Below are positions 21,037 to 23,528 of a DNA stretch of 23,528 nt, piece after piece. Where the stretch lies: assembly GCA_002383325.1 (NCBI GenBank), contig DFYJ01000053.1, forward strand, positions 1 to 23,528, given 5' to 3'. This stretch comes from Candidatus Aminicenantes bacterium UBA4085. Its GTDB lineage: Bacteria > Acidobacteriota > Aminicenantia > Aminicenantales > UBA4085. A program made the translations under genes and the position numbers. Within the stretch, counting starts at the first letter, position 1; each line of letters starts with the position of its first letter. The notes under the pieces were generated by a model. The model worked only from the letters and a program-made list of their open reading frames with translations. It did not search any database and was not told where the DNA came from.

Positions 21037-21879
21037 ATGAGGACGATCGTCGGGGCCGCGGAGATGAGGGAGGCGGCCCGCTCGGCCAAGGCCGGGGGGC
21101 TGCAGGTCGGCCTGGTTCCGACCATGGGCGCGCTTCACGAAGGCCACCTCAGCCTGGTCCGGGCCTGTCGGGAGAAGTCCGGTTGGACCGTCGTCAGCCT
21201 GTTCGTCAATCCCATCCAGTTCGGGCCGCGGGAGGACTTCGCCCGCTACCCGCGCGACCTGGAGAAGGACGCCTCGCTTCTGCGGGCGGCGGGGGCCGAC
21301 ATCCTGTTCGCGCCGACCGAGGTCGAGATGTACCCGCCGGGCTTCCGGACCCGGGTCGAGGTCGACGGCTTGCAGGACAAGCTCTGCGGCGCCTCGCGGC
21401 CGGGCCATTTCAAGGGCGTCTGCACGGTCGTCCTGCGACTTTTCCGCATTGTCGAGCCGGATCTGGCCGTCTTCGGCCAGAAGGACGCTCAGCAAGTCAT
21501 GATCCTCAAGCGGATGACCCGCGACCTGGATCTACCCACCGTCATCGATGTGCAGCCCATCCACCGCGAGGCCGATGGGCTGGCCATGAGCTCGCGCAAC
21601 GCCTACCTGAATCCGGAGGAACGGATCGCCGCCAAGGTCCTGTCGCGGGCCCTGGAAGAGGCCCGCCGCACGGTCGCTTCGGGCCGGCGCGATGCCGGAC
21701 GGATTCTGGGAGCCATGAACGCGGTCCTGGCGGCCGAACCGCTGGCCCGGGTCGAGTACGCCGTCCTGGTCGATCCCGAAAGCCTCGATCCGACGGCCGA
21801 AGCCCGCCCCGGCGACCTGGCCGCCCTGGCCGTCATAATCGGAAGAACCCGGCTGATCGACAACTGGATCGTCGAGTGA
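21037..21879 (+). CDS. panC: Pantothenate synthetase (pantoate--beta-alanine ligase)
   Basis: Joins pantoate and beta-alanine with ATP, through pantoyl-adenylate, to make pantothenate. The 280-residue protein has the class I tRNA-synthetase-like fold. PTMGALHEGHLSL at 28-40 holds H34 and H37 (the HxGH-type motif). VSLFVNPIQFGPREDFARYPR follows, then GHFKGVCTVVLRLFRIV, FGQKDAQQ and the KMSKS-like region SSRNAYL. The ATG comes 1 base after the panB stop, so translation is coupled. It is followed by panD at 13 bases (from the ATG I choose). A ketopantoate reductase (panE) is not in this window. Confidence 0.97.
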   Translation: MRTIVGAAEMREAARSAKAGGLQVGLVPTMGALHEGHLSLVRACREKSGWTVVSLFVNPIQFGPREDFARYPRDLEKDASLLRAAGADILFAPTEVEMYPPGFRTRVEVDGLQDKLCGASRPGHFKGVCTVVLRLFRIVEPDLAVFGQKDAQQVMILKRMTRDLDLPTVIDVQPIHREADGLAMSSRNAYLNPEERIAAKVLSRALEEARRTVASGRRDAGRILGAMNAVLAAEPLARVEYAVLVDPESLDPTAEARPGDLAALAVIIGRTRLIDNWIVE

Positions 21880-21892
21880 AAGGATGAGCGCC

Positions 21893-22270
21893 ATGCGCCG
21901 AACCATGCTCAAGTCCAAGCTGATGAGAGCGGTCGTCACCGCGTCCGACATGGACTACGAGGGGAGCCTGGGTGTCGACGCCGCCCTGCTCGAGGCGGCC
22001 GACATCATCCCCTTCGAGAAGGTCCATATCTACAACCTGGCCAACGGGGAACGCTTCTCGACCTACGTCATCAAGGAGCCGGCCGGATCCGGGACGATCG
22101 CGGTCTATGGGGCGGCGGCCCACAAGGCCGGGCCTGGGGATGTGATCATCATCGTCTCCTACGTCCAGATGGAGGATGACGAGATCGCCTATTTCAGGCC
22201 CAAGGTCGTCCTCCTGGGGGAGAACAACGCCATCAAGGCGGCGCAGGAAGGTCAAAGGCGGCGCAGATAG
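21893..22270 (+). CDS. panD: Aspartate 1-decarboxylase (pyruvoyl enzyme)
   Basis: Decarboxylates aspartate to beta-alanine, the second substrate of PanC. The proenzyme cleaves itself between G24 and S25 in YEGS to make the pyruvoyl cofactor; both residues are present. Other markers are MRRTMLKSKL at the start, NLANGERFSTYVI, YGAAAHKAGPGDVIIIVSY and a PKVVLL strand. I choose the ATG at 21893, giving the usual RTML start with AAAGGA 8 bases away; an ATG at 21884 (3 residues more) directly abuts that purine stretch and is less likely. It gives 125 residues, normal length. Its last 19 bases overlap the convergent cytochrome gene. It completes a panBCD set. Confidence 0.96.
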   Translation: MRRTMLKSKLMRAVVTASDMDYEGSLGVDAALLEAADIIPFEKVHIYNLANGERFSTYVIKEPAGSGTIAVYGAAAHKAGPGDVIIIVSYVQMEDDEIAYFRPKVVLLGENNAIKAAQEGQRRRR

Positions 22271-22962
22271 ACCAGCAGCGCCGCCATCTCGGCTTCACTC
22301 AGCCCGGAGAAGGCCGGCATCGACCGGAACGGGCGGCGGAGCTGGAGGCGGACGCCCTCCTCGGTCGCCGGCCGGCCGCTGACGGGGAGAGTCGTCCTCT
22401 TGAACAGACCTTCCAGTCCGAGCCCGCCGCCCGCCGCGTTGCGGCCGGTGGAGTGGCATCCGGCGCACAGGCCGGTGAACATCTCCCGACCGGCTTCAGC
22501 CTCGGGATCCTGCGCGATCTCCTCGGAGCCGCGGCCCGCCATCGGGGCCTTGGCGCCGGGACCGGCCAGAATGCCGAAGCCGAGACCTCCGAGAACCACG
22601 ACCAAGGCCGTCCCCGCGGCCAGCAAGCCCAGGCCGGGCACGAAGCGGCGCAGAACCGGGAAAGCCTTGAGCAGGCCGATCTTGGCCAGGAGGAGCGCGT
22701 CGAGGGCCAGGGCCAGGTGGCCGTGCAGGACGGCCCAAGGCGGCACGGCCGGGCCGGCTTGGGCCGCCAGCACGAAGCCCAGCCCGGTGAGGATCAGGAG
22801 AAGGCCGGCGAAGGACCATCCGGCCCAGACATGCATGGAGCGCAGCCAGTCTGAACGGCGGGCCGGAACGACCCTCCCCTCCAAGAGGAGGCGCGAGCCG
22901 GTCGCGGCCGCGGCCGCCAGAAGCAGGAGACCGGCCAGGATGGCTTTAAGAACGGGCAACAT
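22252..22962 (-). CDS. Membrane-anchored c-type cytochrome with a four-helix N-terminal domain
   Basis: A 236-residue protein. Four hydrophobic helices lie at about 5-21, 47-69, 83-105 and 110-133. A short acidic linker follows, then a cytochrome c domain with the heme motif CAGCH (C166, C169, H170) and M215 in RSMPAF as probable axial ligand. The domain should face the periplasm. Histidines H44 (before helix 2, RSMHVW) and H80/H82 (before helix 3, LHGHLAL) resemble ligand positions of b-type heme proteins, but I cannot show that heme b is bound. Partners are not in the window. It starts 27 bases after guaB on the same strand, so it is likely cotranscribed. Its 3' end overlaps panD by 19 bases. 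Confidence 0.75.
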   Translation of the reverse strand: MLPVLKAILAGLLLLAAAAATGSRLLLEGRVVPARRSDWLRSMHVWAGWSFAGLLLILTGLGFVLAAQAGPAVPPWAVLHGHLALALDALLLAKIGLLKAFPVLRRFVPGLGLLAAGTALVVVLGGLGFGILAGPGAKAPMAGRGSEEIAQDPEAEAGREMFTGLCAGCHSTGRNAAGGGLGLEGLFKRTTLPVSGRPATEEGVRLQLRRPFRSMPAFSGLSEAEMAALLVYLRRL

Positions 22963-22989
22963 CGTCCTGTCCGCGCGGCTGGGCGGAGG

Positions 22990-23528
<539 letters not shown>

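Overview
The window is GC-rich DNA packed almost wall to wall with genes. I see no mobile elements, CRISPR array or rRNA; the only RNA gene is one tRNA-Pro. A TonB-dependent outer-membrane receptor with signal peptide shows a Gram-negative cell envelope. A tungsten/molybdenum aldehyde:ferredoxin oxidoreductase points to a largely anaerobic metabolism. The base composition and mix of families (DUF3014, KimA-like permeases, AOR with a MoaD-like partner, PflX-type radical SAM protein) would fit the Acidobacteriota/Aminicenantota part of the tree. That placement is an inference, not something the sequence proves.

Layout. 1-2840 (+): the 3' part of a long-chain acyl-CoA synthetase, then two membrane-anchored or exported proteins (DUF4097-like and DUF3014-like) in one run. 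2844-3815 (-): a PflX-type radical SAM protein. 3904-4548 (+): a DedA membrane protein with a textbook promoter. 4565-5494 (-): surE downstream of tRNA-Pro(GGG). 5589-5954 (-) and 6021-7328 (+): a small MerR-type regulator and rarA, divergent, with overlapping promoters. 7341-7511 (-) and 7650-8195 (+): a 56-residue unknown protein and an HD-domain hydrolase, also divergent.

8259-10208 (-): a TonB-dependent receptor with a clear promoter and a hairpin-rich leader. 10456-11369 (+): a ThiF-type E1-like adenylyltransferase overlapping ppnP. 11383-15052 (-): a three-gene operon AOR, MoaD-like sulfur carrier, NADP-type aldehyde dehydrogenase. 15259-19340 (+): two tandem, closely similar KimA-type cation permeases, each with its own promoter. 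19427-22270 (+): deoxynucleoside kinase, panB, panC, panD, so the pantothenate (coenzyme A) steps are encoded together. 22252-23528 (-): a membrane-bound c-type cytochrome downstream of the 3' part of guaB.

How the genes fit together. The most coherent functional block is the aldehyde module: AOR (ferredoxin-linked), a GG-tailed MoaD-like protein probably serving its pterin cofactor, and an NADP-linked aldehyde dehydrogenase, facing a ThiF-like E1 enzyme that could activate the carrier. The second theme is ion homeostasis (duplicated KimA). The third is nucleotide and CoA precursor supply (dNK, panBCD, guaB, surE, ppnP). Most genes are vertically inherited housekeeping types. The least ordinary points are the duplicated KimA pair, the AOR/MoaD/ALDH/ThiF set, two apparently leaderless promoters with identical geometry, and a perfect 14-bp palindrome at the merR start.
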